Numbered from the stretch's first letter, positions 17,544 to 26,530 are shown. The stretch: 41,756 bases of DNA from Sphingomonas sp. PL-96 (GCF_020707215.1 NZ_JAJFET010000015.1:1-41756); one strand, 5' to 3'. Notes: a model not told the origin generated them from the letters alone. Made by a program: numbers and translations.

Positions 17544-18533
17544 TCAGCCGAAGCCATGCCTCTGCGCCCAGCGCGCGAACAGCTCGGGCCAGACAGCGGC
17601 CGGCTTGCCGGCGGCGCCGCGCAGGCCGAAGCCGTGCCCACCTTCGGCAAACAGATGCGTCTCGACGGACACGCCGGCCTGCTTGAGCGCGGCGCGCATC
17701 AACAGGCTGTTGTCGACGGGAACGACGTCGTCGTCCTCGGCATGGACCAGGAAACAGGGCGGGGTGGTCGCGCGCACGTTGCTGGCGACGGTGTGCGCAG
17801 CCTCGAGCGAAGGTGTCGGGGCGCCGCCCAGCAGCTGGGTGCGCGAGCCGGCATGGGCAACCGGCAGGCGCATCGATTGAACCGCATAGATGGGCGCCGC
17901 AAGGTCGGGACGGGCGCTCAACCGGTCGGCCGCGTCGACCGGTGCATAGACCTGCGCATCATAGCGCGTGGCGAGATCGCCGCAGACATGGCCGCCGGCG
18001 GAGAAACCCATTGCAGCGATGCGGTCCGCGCGGATGCCATAGGCCGTGGCGCGCGAGCGGATCAGCCGCATCGCCCGCTGGCTGTCCTGCAACGCAGTGT
18101 CGGGTCCTGCGGCCCAGCCATCGCCCGGCAGGCGGTAGAAGAGCACGAACACCGTCCAGCCTCGCTCTGCCAGCCAGCGGCCGATTTCGAAGCCCTCCTT
18201 GTCGAGTACGACGCGGACATAGCCACCGCCGGGCGCGACCAGCAGTGCCGATCCGTTCGGCTTTCTGGGGCGGAACACGACCAGGCGGGGGCGGGAAGTG
18301 CCCGTGACGGCTCGGTCCGAGCGGCCGGGATCCTTGCTGCGCTCCTCGATCCGCTCGACAGGAAGGGTTGCCGGTGCACCGGGGGCGCCGGCGGGCCAGA
18401 GCTCAAGCACTTCGGTCGGGTCGGGCGCGGTCCCGCGTGGCGGAGGCGCGCGGTCCTGGGCTCGTGCAGCACCTGCGGCAGCCGTAGCCACCACCGATCC
18501 CAGCGCCGCAAGCGTGTGTCGGCGATCGATCAT
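17544..18533 (-). CDS. Exported alpha/beta-hydrolase, acetyl-xylan-esterase-like
   Basis: Probable carbohydrate esterase, 329 residues. ATG 18533 opens MIDRRHTLAALGSVVATAAAGAARAQ, a signal with twin arginines. The fold shows LLVAPGGGYVRVV (oxyanion hole strand), the nucleophile elbow GFSAGGH, the acid in HAEDDDVVP and the catalytic histidine in EGGHGFGL. This triad and spacing match BD-FAE/Axe-type esterases that remove acetyl or feruloyl groups from plant glycans. It sits 61 bp after the TonB receptor and 74 bp before the second hydratase, so it is probably in one operon with both. A substrate of O-acetylated pectin or xylan fragments is inferred from context. Confidence 0.85.
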   Translation of the reverse strand: MIDRRHTLAALGSVVATAAAGAARAQDRAPPPRGTAPDPTEVLELWPAGAPGAPATLPVERIEERSKDPGRSDRAVTGTSRPRLVVFRPRKPNGSALLVAPGGGYVRVVLDKEGFEIGRWLAERGWTVFVLFYRLPGDGWAAGPDTALQDSQRAMRLIRSRATAYGIRADRIAAMGFSAGGHVCGDLATRYDAQVYAPVDAADRLSARPDLAAPIYAVQSMRLPVAHAGSRTQLLGGAPTPSLEAAHTVASNVRATTPPCFLVHAEDDDVVPVDNSLLMRAALKQAGVSVETHLFAEGGHGFGLRGAAGKPAAVWPELFARWAQRHGFG

Positions 18534-18594
18534 CGTGCATCCCTCAGGGGAAAAGGGCGCCCCGCATTCGGCGGGGGCGAGGCGCCCGTTCGGC

Positions 18595-21585
18595 CTACAT
18601 CTTGAAGCGACCGCCCAGCATGAAGGTCCGCCCGAAGTGGTTGGACTCATAGTTGCGCTGTGCGTCGATGTCGGTCCAGCGGTCGCGATACTCGTCGGTG
18701 AGGTTGGTCCCCTCCAGCGAGAGTTCGAAGCTTGGCGTGATCTTGTAGCGGATCGAGGCGTCGACATTGACGGTCTCGTCATAGCCCTCGAACAGATTGC
18801 CGGTGGCAGACGCACCGTCGATGTACGGGCTGCGGTAGCTGACCGAGGCGCGTGCCGAGAACTTCTTGTCCTCATAATAGAGCGTGCCGTTGTAGGCGCG
18901 CTTCGACAGGCCATAGAGGGTGGCGTCGCGCGTGGTATTCGGCAGCGCGCCCAGCGTGCCGCCAGGCAGCACGATCGTCGTTGCTGGTCCGCCCTGCGAA
19001 TAACTCGCGCTCGAATCGACAAAGGTGGCGTTGGCAAGGAAGCCGACGTTCTTGAGGAAGCCCGGCAGGAAGGTGAAGCTCGCCTGCAGCGCGATCTCCA
19101 TGCCTTTCAGCGACGCGCCCTCGCCGTTCACCGGGCCGCTGATCTGCCACAGCTGCCCTTCCGGGTTCTGCGCGGCCGGCGAGCTAGCCGGAATGACGCC
19201 CAGCGGCAGGCCGGTCGAGGCATAGGTGCCGCTGCGGGTGCCGGAAACCGGGAAGCTGGCGATGTTCTTCTTGAACAGCGCGACCGAGAACAGCGACTGC
19301 GGTGCGAAATACCATTCGGCCGAGACGTCGAACGAGGTCGCGCGGAACGGATCGAGCTGCGGATTGCCGAAGTTGACGCGATAGTTGAACCCGTCGACCG
19401 AGCCGCCGGGGGTCAGGCTTCCGAGCGACGGACGCGTGATCACCTTGGAAATGGCGCCGCGCAGGACGATGTCCTCTGTCGGGAACAGCGCGACGTTCAC
19501 CGCGGGCAGCCAGTCGTCATAGCTGCGCTCGACGGTCACCTCGGTGTTGGTGGTGACACCCCCGGCCGATGCCGAGGTCAGACCGGTCGATTTCTGCGCA
19601 GTGTGTGCATAGCGCATGCCGGCGTTGGCGGCGTAGCGCAGGCCGAGCAGGTCGCCCTCCACGTCGAACTCGACATAGCCGCCGGTCACCTCCTCGGTCA
19701 CGCTGCGGGTGTCGCCGACCAGGACGCTGGCGGTACGGCCGTAGAGGCCGGTGAAGTCCGCCGCCGCGTCGATGTTCGGGATCAGGAACTCGGTGGTGGT
19801 GCCGCCGGGCTGGCCCGCGCTACCCAGCGTGAAGATCTCCCCCAGATTGCCGGCGGGGAAGCCATAGACGCCCGTCGGGCCGATGTTGCTGCTGGCGGTG
19901 CAGGTGATGGTGCCGAGCACCGCGTCCGTGCCGCCCGCGGTGGGACAGACCACCGCGTCGCGCGAGAACCCCTGAGTGTCGAACGAGAAGCGGCGGTACA
20001 TGGCGCCCGACTTGATCTTCAGCCCCTCAGTCACGTCCCATTCGGTGCGCAGTTGGGCGGTGCGGAAATCGTTGACGGTCTTGGACGGGCGGTCGCGGAT
20101 CTCGGCCAGCTGGAAGTTCGCCGGATCGGTGACGCTGGTGCCGAAGCTGATCACCGGGCGCTTCATGTCGCTATAGTCGTAGCTGAAGCCCTGCGCATCG
20201 CGATCGTCGAACACGAAGGTGGTCTCGACCGGGATGGTCGCGTTCGACCTGGAATAGCCGCCCAGCACGGTGAAGCGGAAGTTCTCGGAAACGTCCTGAT
20301 CCCAGCTGCCGCCGATCTGGTAGAATTCGGTCTGGGATTGGCGCAGATAATGTTCGGTGCGCACCCAGGCGTCGTCGATGGTGGCGGAAATCAGGTTGTT
20401 GTTGTCGTCGATCGTATAATCACTGACGTTCATCTGCCGCTCGTTGGAGCGCAGCAGCACCTCGCCCCACTTCTCCTCGCGCGTTTCCTTGAAGCGCGAG
20501 TAGAGCGCGTCGAGCGAGACCTTGGTGGACTCGGTCGGCGCCCACTGCACGCTGCCGGTGATGCCCAGGCGCTCGCGGTCGTGGCGCACCGAGCCATAGC
20601 GCGGGATACGCGGGTGGAAGGCGAGCCCGACCTGATCGCAGACGCCGCCGGCCGTGCCCACATAGGTGCCGCCGCGGTTCGGCTGCGTGAAGCAGGGAGT
20701 GCCGTCGACCGAGTCGAACACGCCCTGCGCCCAGCGCACGGTGTTGTTGCCGAGCTCGAAGTTGTTGGTGTTCTGGTACGCCGCCGACAGCGCGACACCA
20801 AAGGTGCCATCCGGGTTCTTGTACGACAGCAGGCCGGCGAGGCGTGGACCCCAGTTCTCCGACAGGTCGTTGTACGAGGCCTGGCCCGAAGCGACAAAGG
20901 TGAGGCCGTATTTGCCGGCCAGCGGATTGCCGGTGTTGAGGTCGACCACGGCGCCCAGCGAGCCTTCGTCAAGCGACGCCTCGGCAGTCTTGTGCACCAC
21001 GATCGAGTTGAACAGTTCGGACGCGAACACGTTGAAGTCGAACGCGCGGTCGCGGTTGGAGCTGGCGCCGTCGGTCGAAGTGGCGACCGTCTCGAGCCCG
21101 TTCACGCGCACGCGGGTGAACTGCGCGCCAAGCCCGCGCACGGTGATCGCGCGGCCCTCGCCGGCGTCGCGCTGGATCGAAATGCCGGGGATGCGCTGCA
21201 GCGATTCGGCGAGGTTCTGGTCGGGGAACTTGGCGATGTCCTCCGCGACGATCGCGTCGACCGAGGACACGGTGTTGCGCTTCAGCGCGATCGCAGCGCC
21301 CAGCGACTGGCGAAAGCCCGTGACGACGATGTCGCCGGCAGCAGTTTCCTCCTGCGGCACGACCTGTGCGGAAGGATCGGCAGCGGCGTTGTTCTCGGCC
21401 GGCACGATCGCGGTCTGCGCGGGCGACGGGTCCTGCTGCGTGGGATCGCCGGGCGTGACGGCTTCCGGAACCTCGGCCGCCTGCGCCAGGGCGGCGGCCG
21501 GCATCAGCAGCGCAACGGCCATCGCGCCGAACGAGGCGCCAGCGAGCCGCAGTGATCCGCGGCACGGATGACGGGACATGGTCAT
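18595..21585 (-). CDS. TonB-dependent receptor, carbohydrate type (TIGR01782-like)
   Basis: Outer-membrane importer of 996 residues. ATG 21585 lies after GGGGAGAG. A Sec signal ends near ALAQA. A TonB-box-like stretch DIVVTGF is followed by the plug with DIAKFPDQNLAESLQRIPG and RGLGAQFTRVRVNG, the hallmark of the large receptors that Xanthomonas, Caulobacter and sphingomonads use for oligosaccharides. The barrel fills the rest and ends with GRTFMLGGRFKM, whose aromatic-rich last strand is typical of Bam substrates. It should bring in the oligosaccharide that the LamG, esterase and kdu/uxa genes process. A LacI-type motif lies 164 bp upstream of the start, so it is probably controlled with the uronate operons. 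Confidence 0.93.
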   Translation of the reverse strand: MTMSRHPCRGSLRLAGASFGAMAVALLMPAAALAQAAEVPEAVTPGDPTQQDPSPAQTAIVPAENNAAADPSAQVVPQEETAAGDIVVTGFRQSLGAAIALKRNTVSSVDAIVAEDIAKFPDQNLAESLQRIPGISIQRDAGEGRAITVRGLGAQFTRVRVNGLETVATSTDGASSNRDRAFDFNVFASELFNSIVVHKTAEASLDEGSLGAVVDLNTGNPLAGKYGLTFVASGQASYNDLSENWGPRLAGLLSYKNPDGTFGVALSAAYQNTNNFELGNNTVRWAQGVFDSVDGTPCFTQPNRGGTYVGTAGGVCDQVGLAFHPRIPRYGSVRHDRERLGITGSVQWAPTESTKVSLDALYSRFKETREEKWGEVLLRSNERQMNVSDYTIDDNNNLISATIDDAWVRTEHYLRQSQTEFYQIGGSWDQDVSENFRFTVLGGYSRSNATIPVETTFVFDDRDAQGFSYDYSDMKRPVISFGTSVTDPANFQLAEIRDRPSKTVNDFRTAQLRTEWDVTEGLKIKSGAMYRRFSFDTQGFSRDAVVCPTAGGTDAVLGTITCTASSNIGPTGVYGFPAGNLGEIFTLGSAGQPGGTTTEFLIPNIDAAADFTGLYGRTASVLVGDTRSVTEEVTGGYVEFDVEGDLLGLRYAANAGMRYAHTAQKSTGLTSASAGGVTTNTEVTVERSYDDWLPAVNVALFPTEDIVLRGAISKVITRPSLGSLTPGGSVDGFNYRVNFGNPQLDPFRATSFDVSAEWYFAPQSLFSVALFKKNIASFPVSGTRSGTYASTGLPLGVIPASSPAAQNPEGQLWQISGPVNGEGASLKGMEIALQASFTFLPGFLKNVGFLANATFVDSSASYSQGGPATTIVLPGGTLGALPNTTRDATLYGLSKRAYNGTLYYEDKKFSARASVSYRSPYIDGASATGNLFEGYDETVNVDASIRYKITPSFELSLEGTNLTDEYRDRWTDIDAQRNYESNHFGRTFMLGGRFKM

Positions 21586-21748
21586 GCGAAATCTCTCCCC
21601 TCATGGCCGGCGCATGCGCACGGCGACGATTTCTGACGCGCTGCACGGCGCACGGGGATCGGGAGGGCGAGCAGCAGCGCTCGCGGGTCCGACATCCTCT
21701 CGATCCGACGCGCCTTGCGGGCTTCGTCAGCCGGCTCTGTTTTGTTTT

Positions 21749-21763
21749 AAGTAACCGGTGTCA
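21749..21763. promoter_or_regulatory. Candidate LacI-type operator 2 (TonB receptor)
   Basis: AAGTAACCGGTGTCA agrees with the consensus TGGWAAMCGGTGTCA at 13 of 15 positions and lies in the 232-bp gap between the carboxylesterase and the TonB receptor start. A second dyad with the same core, AACCGGTT, follows at 21796-21803. Two spaced sites would allow looping by a tetrameric LacI-type protein. That this is a binding site is an inference from recurrence at three promoters. Confidence 0.55.
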
Positions 21764-21817
21764 GAAACATGCGGCCGATCGCGAACGCTGTCAACAACCG
21801 GTTCGATCAACAAGAAA

Positions 21818-23398
21818 TCAGGTGCCGGGCTGAATATAGGGGACGCGTGCGAACAACTCGCGCTGCCAGCGGCGGGGGTCGTCCTCGACGCGACTGCGCA
21901 CGTCGAAGATCATGGTGGTGCGCCCGGCCAGTTCGTAGCGCGGCCAGTTCGGCAGGCCATGGTGATTCGGATCGCCGGTCTTGGTGAAGGCGACGAAGCT
22001 CTCCTGCATCGCGGCCGAGGCAGCCCGTGCATCCGCGGCAGTGCCGGTCTGCGATCCGGCCGCGTCCAGCGTGCCGAACACCAGCGGAATGTCCATGGTG
22101 TGGAAGGCGCCCCGACGCGGATCGGTGCGCGAGCCGAAGTCGACCTGATAGACCCAGCCCGGCGCTCCCGCCTTGGCGCGCTCCTCCGCCTCGATCACCT
22201 GCCCGCGCCAGCTGCGCCCGCAGGTGGTGGCGTCGTAGAAGACCTGGGTGGGCGTCCAGTCGGGAAAGCGTTGGCGATATTGCGCGACCACCCATTCAGG
22301 GAGGATGTCGATGCGCAGCTCAGGCGCGATGCGATCCGCGACATTGTCCCAGGTTAGGCCCTGAACCCTTGGGCTGTCGGGGCTGAGAAAGGCGCGCGTC
22401 TCGTCGTGGGTGTTGCCGAGCAACATGGGAATGGCGAGGCCCTGGGGATGCGCGTCGGGCCAGAAGGGGTGGCGGGTGAGCCACTTCATGTCGAGCACGG
22501 GGCCGAAATAGACCCCGCCGCCCAGGATCGGATCGGTCGCGTCGAGCGCGTCGACGAGCCGTTCGGTGGGCATCGTCAGCAGCGGTTCGAGGTTGCTGTC
22601 GGTGACACCCAGGCGCTGGAGATAGGCGCGCGCGCGCGCGGTGGCGTTGAGCGGGCCCGATGCCGTGACCTGCTGGCCGCTCATGGTCGCCGCACGGTGG
22701 AACAGGCCCTTGGCCGCGGGCATCGCCATCATGGTAGCGATCTTGGCGCCGCCGCCCGACTGGCCGAACACCATCACGCAGTTCGGATCGCCCCCGAACG
22801 CAGCGATGTTGTCACGCACCCACTGCAGAGCAAGGATCAGGTCGAGCTGCCCCAGATTGCCGCTGTCGGCAAAGCGCGGGTCGAGCCGCGCGAGATAGAG
22901 ATAGCCGAACGCGTTCAGCCGGTGGTTGACGGTCACCACCACCACGTCCCCGCGCGCGGCCAGGCGCTGGCCGTCGTTCATGGGATCGGTGACGCTGCCG
23001 TTCGAATAGGCGCCACCATGGATGTAGAGCATCACCGGCTTTCTGGCGGCGGCGCGCGGCTCTGCGGTCCAGATGTTGAGGAACAGGCAATCCTCGGATC
23101 GGGGCTCGTCCCCTTCAGCCTTTTGCGGGCAGATCGGGCCGAAGCGCTGCGCGGGAACGCGGGTGCCGGGCTGGGTGACGGGCACGGCCGCGCGAAACCG
23201 CTCGGCGCGGCCGTAGCGGATGCCGCGAAAGGCGTGGACGCCGCCCTCACGCGTGCCGACGAAGTCGCCGGCAGGCGCGCGCACGGTGCCGGCCGGGGCG
23301 GCGGCAAAGGCCGGCGCACTGGCGGCGAGCGCAAGCCCGCCGGCAACCACCGACCGCCGGCTAACGCCGGACGTCGAACCCGCCTTCGAAGAAGCCAT
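21818..23398 (-). CDS. Exported type-B carboxylesterase
   Basis: Esterase of the cholinesterase/carboxylesterase B fold, 526 residues. ATG 23398 follows GGGAG by about seven bases and lies inside the end of kdgK (38-bp overlap). A signal with twin arginines (SRRSVVAGGLALAASAPAFA) directs export. The fold shows EDCLFLNIW, YIHGGAYSNGS (oxyanion hole), the nucleophile elbow FGQSGGGAK, GNTHDETRAF with the acidic triad member, and FHTMDIPLVFG with the histidine. The elbow reads GQSGG where most family members have GESAGG, but the serine itself is kept. It probably removes acyl or methyl ester groups from the imported glycan; the exact ester is unknown. Confidence 0.87.
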   Translation of the reverse strand: MASSKAGSTSGVSRRSVVAGGLALAASAPAFAAAPAGTVRAPAGDFVGTREGGVHAFRGIRYGRAERFRAAVPVTQPGTRVPAQRFGPICPQKAEGDEPRSEDCLFLNIWTAEPRAAARKPVMLYIHGGAYSNGSVTDPMNDGQRLAARGDVVVVTVNHRLNAFGYLYLARLDPRFADSGNLGQLDLILALQWVRDNIAAFGGDPNCVMVFGQSGGGAKIATMMAMPAAKGLFHRAATMSGQQVTASGPLNATARARAYLQRLGVTDSNLEPLLTMPTERLVDALDATDPILGGGVYFGPVLDMKWLTRHPFWPDAHPQGLAIPMLLGNTHDETRAFLSPDSPRVQGLTWDNVADRIAPELRIDILPEWVVAQYRQRFPDWTPTQVFYDATTCGRSWRGQVIEAEERAKAGAPGWVYQVDFGSRTDPRRGAFHTMDIPLVFGTLDAAGSQTGTAADARAASAAMQESFVAFTKTGDPNHHGLPNWPRYELAGRTTMIFDVRSRVEDDPRRWQRELFARVPYIQPGT

Positions 23399-24368
23399 CG
23401 ATATCTCCCTGAGCAAACAGGCTGGCGTCGCCCGGCAGCGAATGCTTGAGCGTGGTCAGCGCGAGGCCGGTGCGTGCGACCGTCTCCAGATCCAGGCCGC
23501 GGCGCAGCCCGTGCAGGATGCCGCTGGCAAAGGCATCGCCCGCGCCAATGCGGTCGATGATGCCGGTGATCACCGCCTCCTCGGTCTGATGCCCGCGCTC
23601 ACGCGTGTCGATGCGCGCCGACACGCGGTTGCGGTCGGCATCATCGGCATGGCGCGCAGTCGAGGCGATGACCTGAAGCCGCGGAAAGTGCGCGAACGCC
23701 GCCTCCGCCGCCTCGCGCCGCCGGTTGGGGCCTCCGCCGCCAAAGGTTTCGCCGAGCAGCAGTGACACGTCGCGATGGTTGCCGAACAGCACGTCGGCAT
23801 GGGAGATCAACGTCGTCAGCGTGGCGCGCGGATCGCTGTCCCACGCCTCCCACAGCCGCGCGCGATAATTTCCGTCGAACGAGACCGGCACGCCAAGCCG
23901 GCTCGCCGCCTCGACCGCGGCGATCGCTGCGGCGGTGCCGTTCGGCCCAAGCGCCGGGGTAATGCCCGACAGGTGGAAGCGATCGGCACCGGCGAGCAAC
24001 GTGTCCCAGTCCCAGGCATCGGCGGGTGCGTCGGCAAAGGCGGAATGGGCGCGGTCATACAGCACGTCGGTCGGGCGGAAGCCGGCGCCGGTAGTCGCGA
24101 AGTAGAAACCCATGCGGCCCGGCAGTCGGCGGATGCTCCGGGTGTCCACGCCGTGGCCGCGCAGCGCAGTCACCGCCGCGTCGCCCAGGCCGTTCGCCGG
24201 CACCGCGCTGACGATCGCGGTGTCGTGATCGAGCCGGGCGAGCTGGGTGACGACGTTCGCCTCGGCACCCGCCACCCACACGTCGAGCCGCGGCGTCTGC
24301 AACAGCAGCTCGCGCCCCGGCGGCGACATCCGCAGCATGATCTCGCCGAACGCTACGAAACGACCCAT
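23361..24368 (-). CDS. kdgK: 2-keto-3-deoxygluconate kinase (PfkB family)
   Basis: Cytoplasmic ribokinase-fold enzyme that phosphorylates KDG to KDPG, 335 residues. The N-terminus FVAFGEIMLRMSPPG is typical of KdgK. VAGAEANVVTQLARL near residue 33 contributes to the sugar site, SFDGNYRARLW near 163 is another KdgK feature, and IDRIGAGDAFASG gives the PfkB signature with anion hole GAG and catalytic Asp278. KDG is the common product of the uxa/uxu and kdu branches on this plasmid, so this kinase is where they meet. KDPG aldolase is missing and must be chromosomal. The downstream carboxylesterase starts 38 bp before this gene ends, which suggests coupled translation. Confidence 0.92.
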   Translation of the reverse strand: MGRFVAFGEIMLRMSPPGRELLLQTPRLDVWVAGAEANVVTQLARLDHDTAIVSAVPANGLGDAAVTALRGHGVDTRSIRRLPGRMGFYFATTGAGFRPTDVLYDRAHSAFADAPADAWDWDTLLAGADRFHLSGITPALGPNGTAAAIAAVEAASRLGVPVSFDGNYRARLWEAWDSDPRATLTTLISHADVLFGNHRDVSLLLGETFGGGGPNRRREAAEAAFAHFPRLQVIASTARHADDADRNRVSARIDTRERGHQTEEAVITGIIDRIGAGDAFASGILHGLRRGLDLETVARTGLALTTLKHSLPGDASLFAQGDIDGFFEGGFDVRR

Positions 24369-24378
24369 TCCCCTGTCT

Positions 24379-24494
24379 CCGTTTTGTTTCGAGTGGGGAT
24401 CGAGCGAAGTCGAGAGCCCGTATCGAGAAAGCCGTTATCGCGTATCCCTCGATACGCCGCCTCGACAAGCTCGACGGCTATTCGAGACGAACGG
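24379..24494. repeat. Intergenic multi-arm inverted repeat between kduD and kdgK
   Basis: The gap holds nested inverted repeats: outer arms 24379-24394 and 24478-24494 (imperfect), a middle pair built on TCGAGC and GTCGAG, and an inner perfect 9-bp pair CGTATCGAG (24419-24427) and CTCGATACG (24448-24456). Such repeats rich in TCGAG are familiar between sphingomonad genes. The transcript would fold into a long stem that could stabilise or attenuate the kduD-kdgK message. Copy number in the host genome cannot be judged here. Confidence 0.65.
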
Positions 24495-24509
24495 TGTGGC
24501 AGTACGCCG

Positions 24510-25265
24510 TCAGCGCGCCAGCCACCCGCCGTCAACCGCCAGGATATGGCCCTGGACATAATCCGCCGCCCGGCTCGCGAGGAACACGGCCGCGCCGCCG
24601 AGGTCCGACGGGTCGCCCCAGCGGCCCGCGGGGATGCGGTCGACGATCGACTTGTTGCGAACTTCGTCGGCCTGCAGTGCCGCGGTGTTGTTGGTGGCGA
24701 TATAGCCGGGGGCGATCGCGTTCACGTTGACGCCTTTGGTCGCCCATTCATTGGCGAGCAGCTTGGTGAGGCCGCCGATGCCAGACTTGGACGCGGTGTA
24801 GCTCGGTACGCGGATGCCACCCTGGAAGGTCAGCATCGAAGCGATGTTGATGATCTTGCCGCCGCCATTTGCGATCATGTGGCGACCGGCGGCCTGGCAG
24901 AGGAAGAATACCGACTTGAGGTTGGTATCGACCACCGCGTCCCAATCCGCTTCGGTGAAGTCGACCGCGTCGGCGCGGCGGATGATGCCGGCGTTGTTGA
25001 CCAGAATGTCGAGGCCGCCGAGCTTTGCCACCGTCTCCTCGACCACGCGGCCGACCGGCTCGATGGTGGAGAGATCGGCGGAAACGATCTCCGCCCGACG
25101 GCCGAGCGCGCGCGCCTTGGCGACGGTGTCCTCGGCCGGCGTGCGGCCGACCGCGGCGATGTCGGCGCCGGCGGCGGCAAGGGCGAGGGCGATCGCCTGG
25201 CCGATGCCGGTGTTGGCACCGGTGACGACGGCCACGCGGCCCGTGAGATCGAAGGGGTTGGTCAT
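24510..25265 (-). CDS. kduD: 2-dehydro-3-deoxy-D-gluconate 5-dehydrogenase (SDR family)
   Basis: Short-chain dehydrogenase of 251 residues that converts 2,5-diketo-3-deoxygluconate (DKII) to KDG, the step after KduI. The cofactor motif TGANTGIG is at residues 15-22, NNAG at 90-93, and the catalytic set Ser143, Tyr156 and Lys160 appears in IINIASM and YTASK. The segment SMLTFQGGIRVPSYTASKSG and the C-terminal GHILAVDGGWLAR are typical of KduD. It lies between kduI (145 bp upstream, across a REP-like element) and kdgK, the standard order for the unsaturated-uronate pathway that follows polysaccharide lyase action. Confidence 0.93.
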   Translation of the reverse strand: MTNPFDLTGRVAVVTGANTGIGQAIALALAAAGADIAAVGRTPAEDTVAKARALGRRAEIVSADLSTIEPVGRVVEETVAKLGGLDILVNNAGIIRRADAVDFTEADWDAVVDTNLKSVFFLCQAAGRHMIANGGGKIINIASMLTFQGGIRVPSYTASKSGIGGLTKLLANEWATKGVNVNAIAPGYIATNNTAALQADEVRNKSIVDRIPAGRWGDPSDLGGAAVFLASRAADYVQGHILAVDGGWLAR

Positions 25266-25276
25266 GATCGACTCCT

Positions 25277-25399
25277 CCCCTCCCTGGAAGGGCGGGGCTG
25301 GGGGTGGGTTGCGACGCGAGGCGGCGCTCTTCGGCCGATGGGAGCAGCCCGAGCCTGCGGCTCGGTACCCACCCCCGACCCCTCCCGTGCAGGGAGGGG
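25277..25399. repeat. REP-like 33-bp imperfect inverted repeat between kduI and kduD
   Basis: Arms at 25277-25309 and 25367-25399, each 33 bp and alike at about 28 of 33 positions as inverted copies, enclose 57 bp. The arms are runs of CCCCTCCCTG and GGGGTGGGT type. Inside lies a perfect hairpin, CCGAGCC-TGC-GGCTCGG (25349-25365). This build resembles dispersed intergenic palindromes common in sphingomonads. It splits kduI from kduD and may lower expression of the distal genes. Confidence 0.75.
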
Positions 25400-25410
25400 C
25401 GTGGCGTCGG

Positions 25411-26253
25411 TTACGCCAGCTGGCAGATGTCCAGCACGTTCATGTCGGTATAGTCCTGGTTCTCGCCGGCCATCGCCCAGATGAAGGCATAGGCCTTGGT
25501 GCCGGCACCCATGTGGATCGACCAGGGCGGCGAGATCACGACTTCCTCGTTCGCCATGACGATGTGGCGCATCGCCTCGCCCTCGCCCATGAAGTGCATC
25601 ACGCGGTCGGTGTCGGGGTTGTCGAGTTCGAAATAGCAATAGATCTCGCTGCGCCGCTCGTGGATGTGCGGGGGCATGGTGTTCCACACGCTGCCGGGCT
25701 TGAGCACCGTCAGGCCCATCACCAGCTGCGCGCTGTCGCAGACGCCGGGGATGACGAGCTGGTAAATGGTGCGCTCGTTGGATTCCTCCAGGCTGCCACG
25801 GTCGAGCGCCTTCGCGTCGGAGATGCCGAGCTTGCGGGTCTGGAACGCCTTGTGGGCTGGGCAGGAGGCCAGATAATAGCGCGCGCCCTCACCAGCGAAC
25901 ACGACTTCCTTCGCCCCCATGGTGACATAGAGGCAGTCCTTGTTGGCGAGCGTGAAGCTCTCGCCGTCGACCGTGACGGTGCCCTCGGACTTGCCGATGT
26001 TGACGATCGCGAGCTCGCGGCGCTCCAGGAACGGGTGGCCGGCGGCGGACGCAGGCTCAATCTGGTCGGGAAGCTTCACCGGCTCGGCCCCCGGGGCCAC
26101 GCCGCCGATCACAAAGCGGTCGGCGTGAGTGTAGTTGAGCACGCACTCGCCTTCCCGGAACAGCCCCTGGATCAGGTAGCGGTCGCGCAATTCCTCGTTG
26201 GAGACGCACTCCATCATGTCGGGATGGGTGGCGTAATAAGTGCGTTCGAACAT
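25411..26253 (-). CDS. kduI: 5-keto-4-deoxyuronate isomerase
   Basis: Zinc cupin isomerase of 280 residues (E. coli 278) that turns 4-deoxy-L-threo-5-hexosulose uronate, the open form of unsaturated uronates, into DKII. ATG 26253 follows GAGGAG; the N-terminus [12 protein letters not shown] is standard for the family. The zinc ligands appear at the expected places: His196 and His198 in [15 protein letters not shown], Glu203, and His247 in PWSIHMG. With kduD and kdgK it forms the full path from lyase products to KDPG, which implies that a lyase or unsaturated glucuronidase acts upstream. None is recognisable on the plasmid. A LacI-type motif lies 183 bp before the start. Confidence 0.95.
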   Translation of the reverse strand: MFERTYYATHPDMMECVSNEELRDRYLIQGLFREGECVLNYTHADRFVIGGVAPGAEPVKLPDQIEPASAAGHPFLERRELAIVNIGKSEGTVTVDGESFTLANKDCLYVTMGAKEVVFAGEGARYYLASCPAHKAFQTRKLGISDAKALDRGSLEESNERTIYQLVIPGVCDSAQLVMGLTVLKPGSVWNTMPPHIHERRSEIYCYFELDNPDTDRVMHFMGEGEAMRHIVMANEEVVISPPWSIHMGAGTKAYAFIWAMAGENQDYTDMNVLDICQLA

Positions 26254-26435
26254 GGTGGCTCCTCTTGGGATCTCAGGCCGTGCGGTGCGCAGCACAAGCG
26301 TAGGGGGCGGGGACGGGAGCTGCAACGAAGACCCGACTGCGGGATGACCCGGCAGTCGGGACGCAGGTTTCGCAAGCTGGCGCGGTCGGCTCCGGCACGC
26401 ATCCTCCTCTTCGCCTCTTTGCGGGCGTGGCGCTT

Positions 26436-26450
26436 TGGTAAGCGGTGTCA
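26436..26450. promoter_or_regulatory. Candidate LacI-type operator 3 (kduI operon)
   Basis: TGGTAAGCGGTGTCA differs from the copy at 7586-7600 (read as TGGAAACCGGTGTCA) at two positions only. It lies upstream of kduI, in a gap also serving hipB. Its presence here ties the kdu-kdg genes to the LacI regulator at 6410-7432. Confidence 0.58.
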
Positions 26451-26530
26451 GGAGCTGGTGCAAGGCACGTCTTTGCCGCATTTGCTACCGGCTGCTGGGA
26501 CCGCCTTGTCGCATAAGCGGGTGACGTGTA

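Noticed and set aside
19549..22611. GGTGTCA/TGACACC matches inside the TonB receptor and carboxylesterase genes
   Set aside because: They are short matches within coding sequence without the rest of the 15-bp motif.
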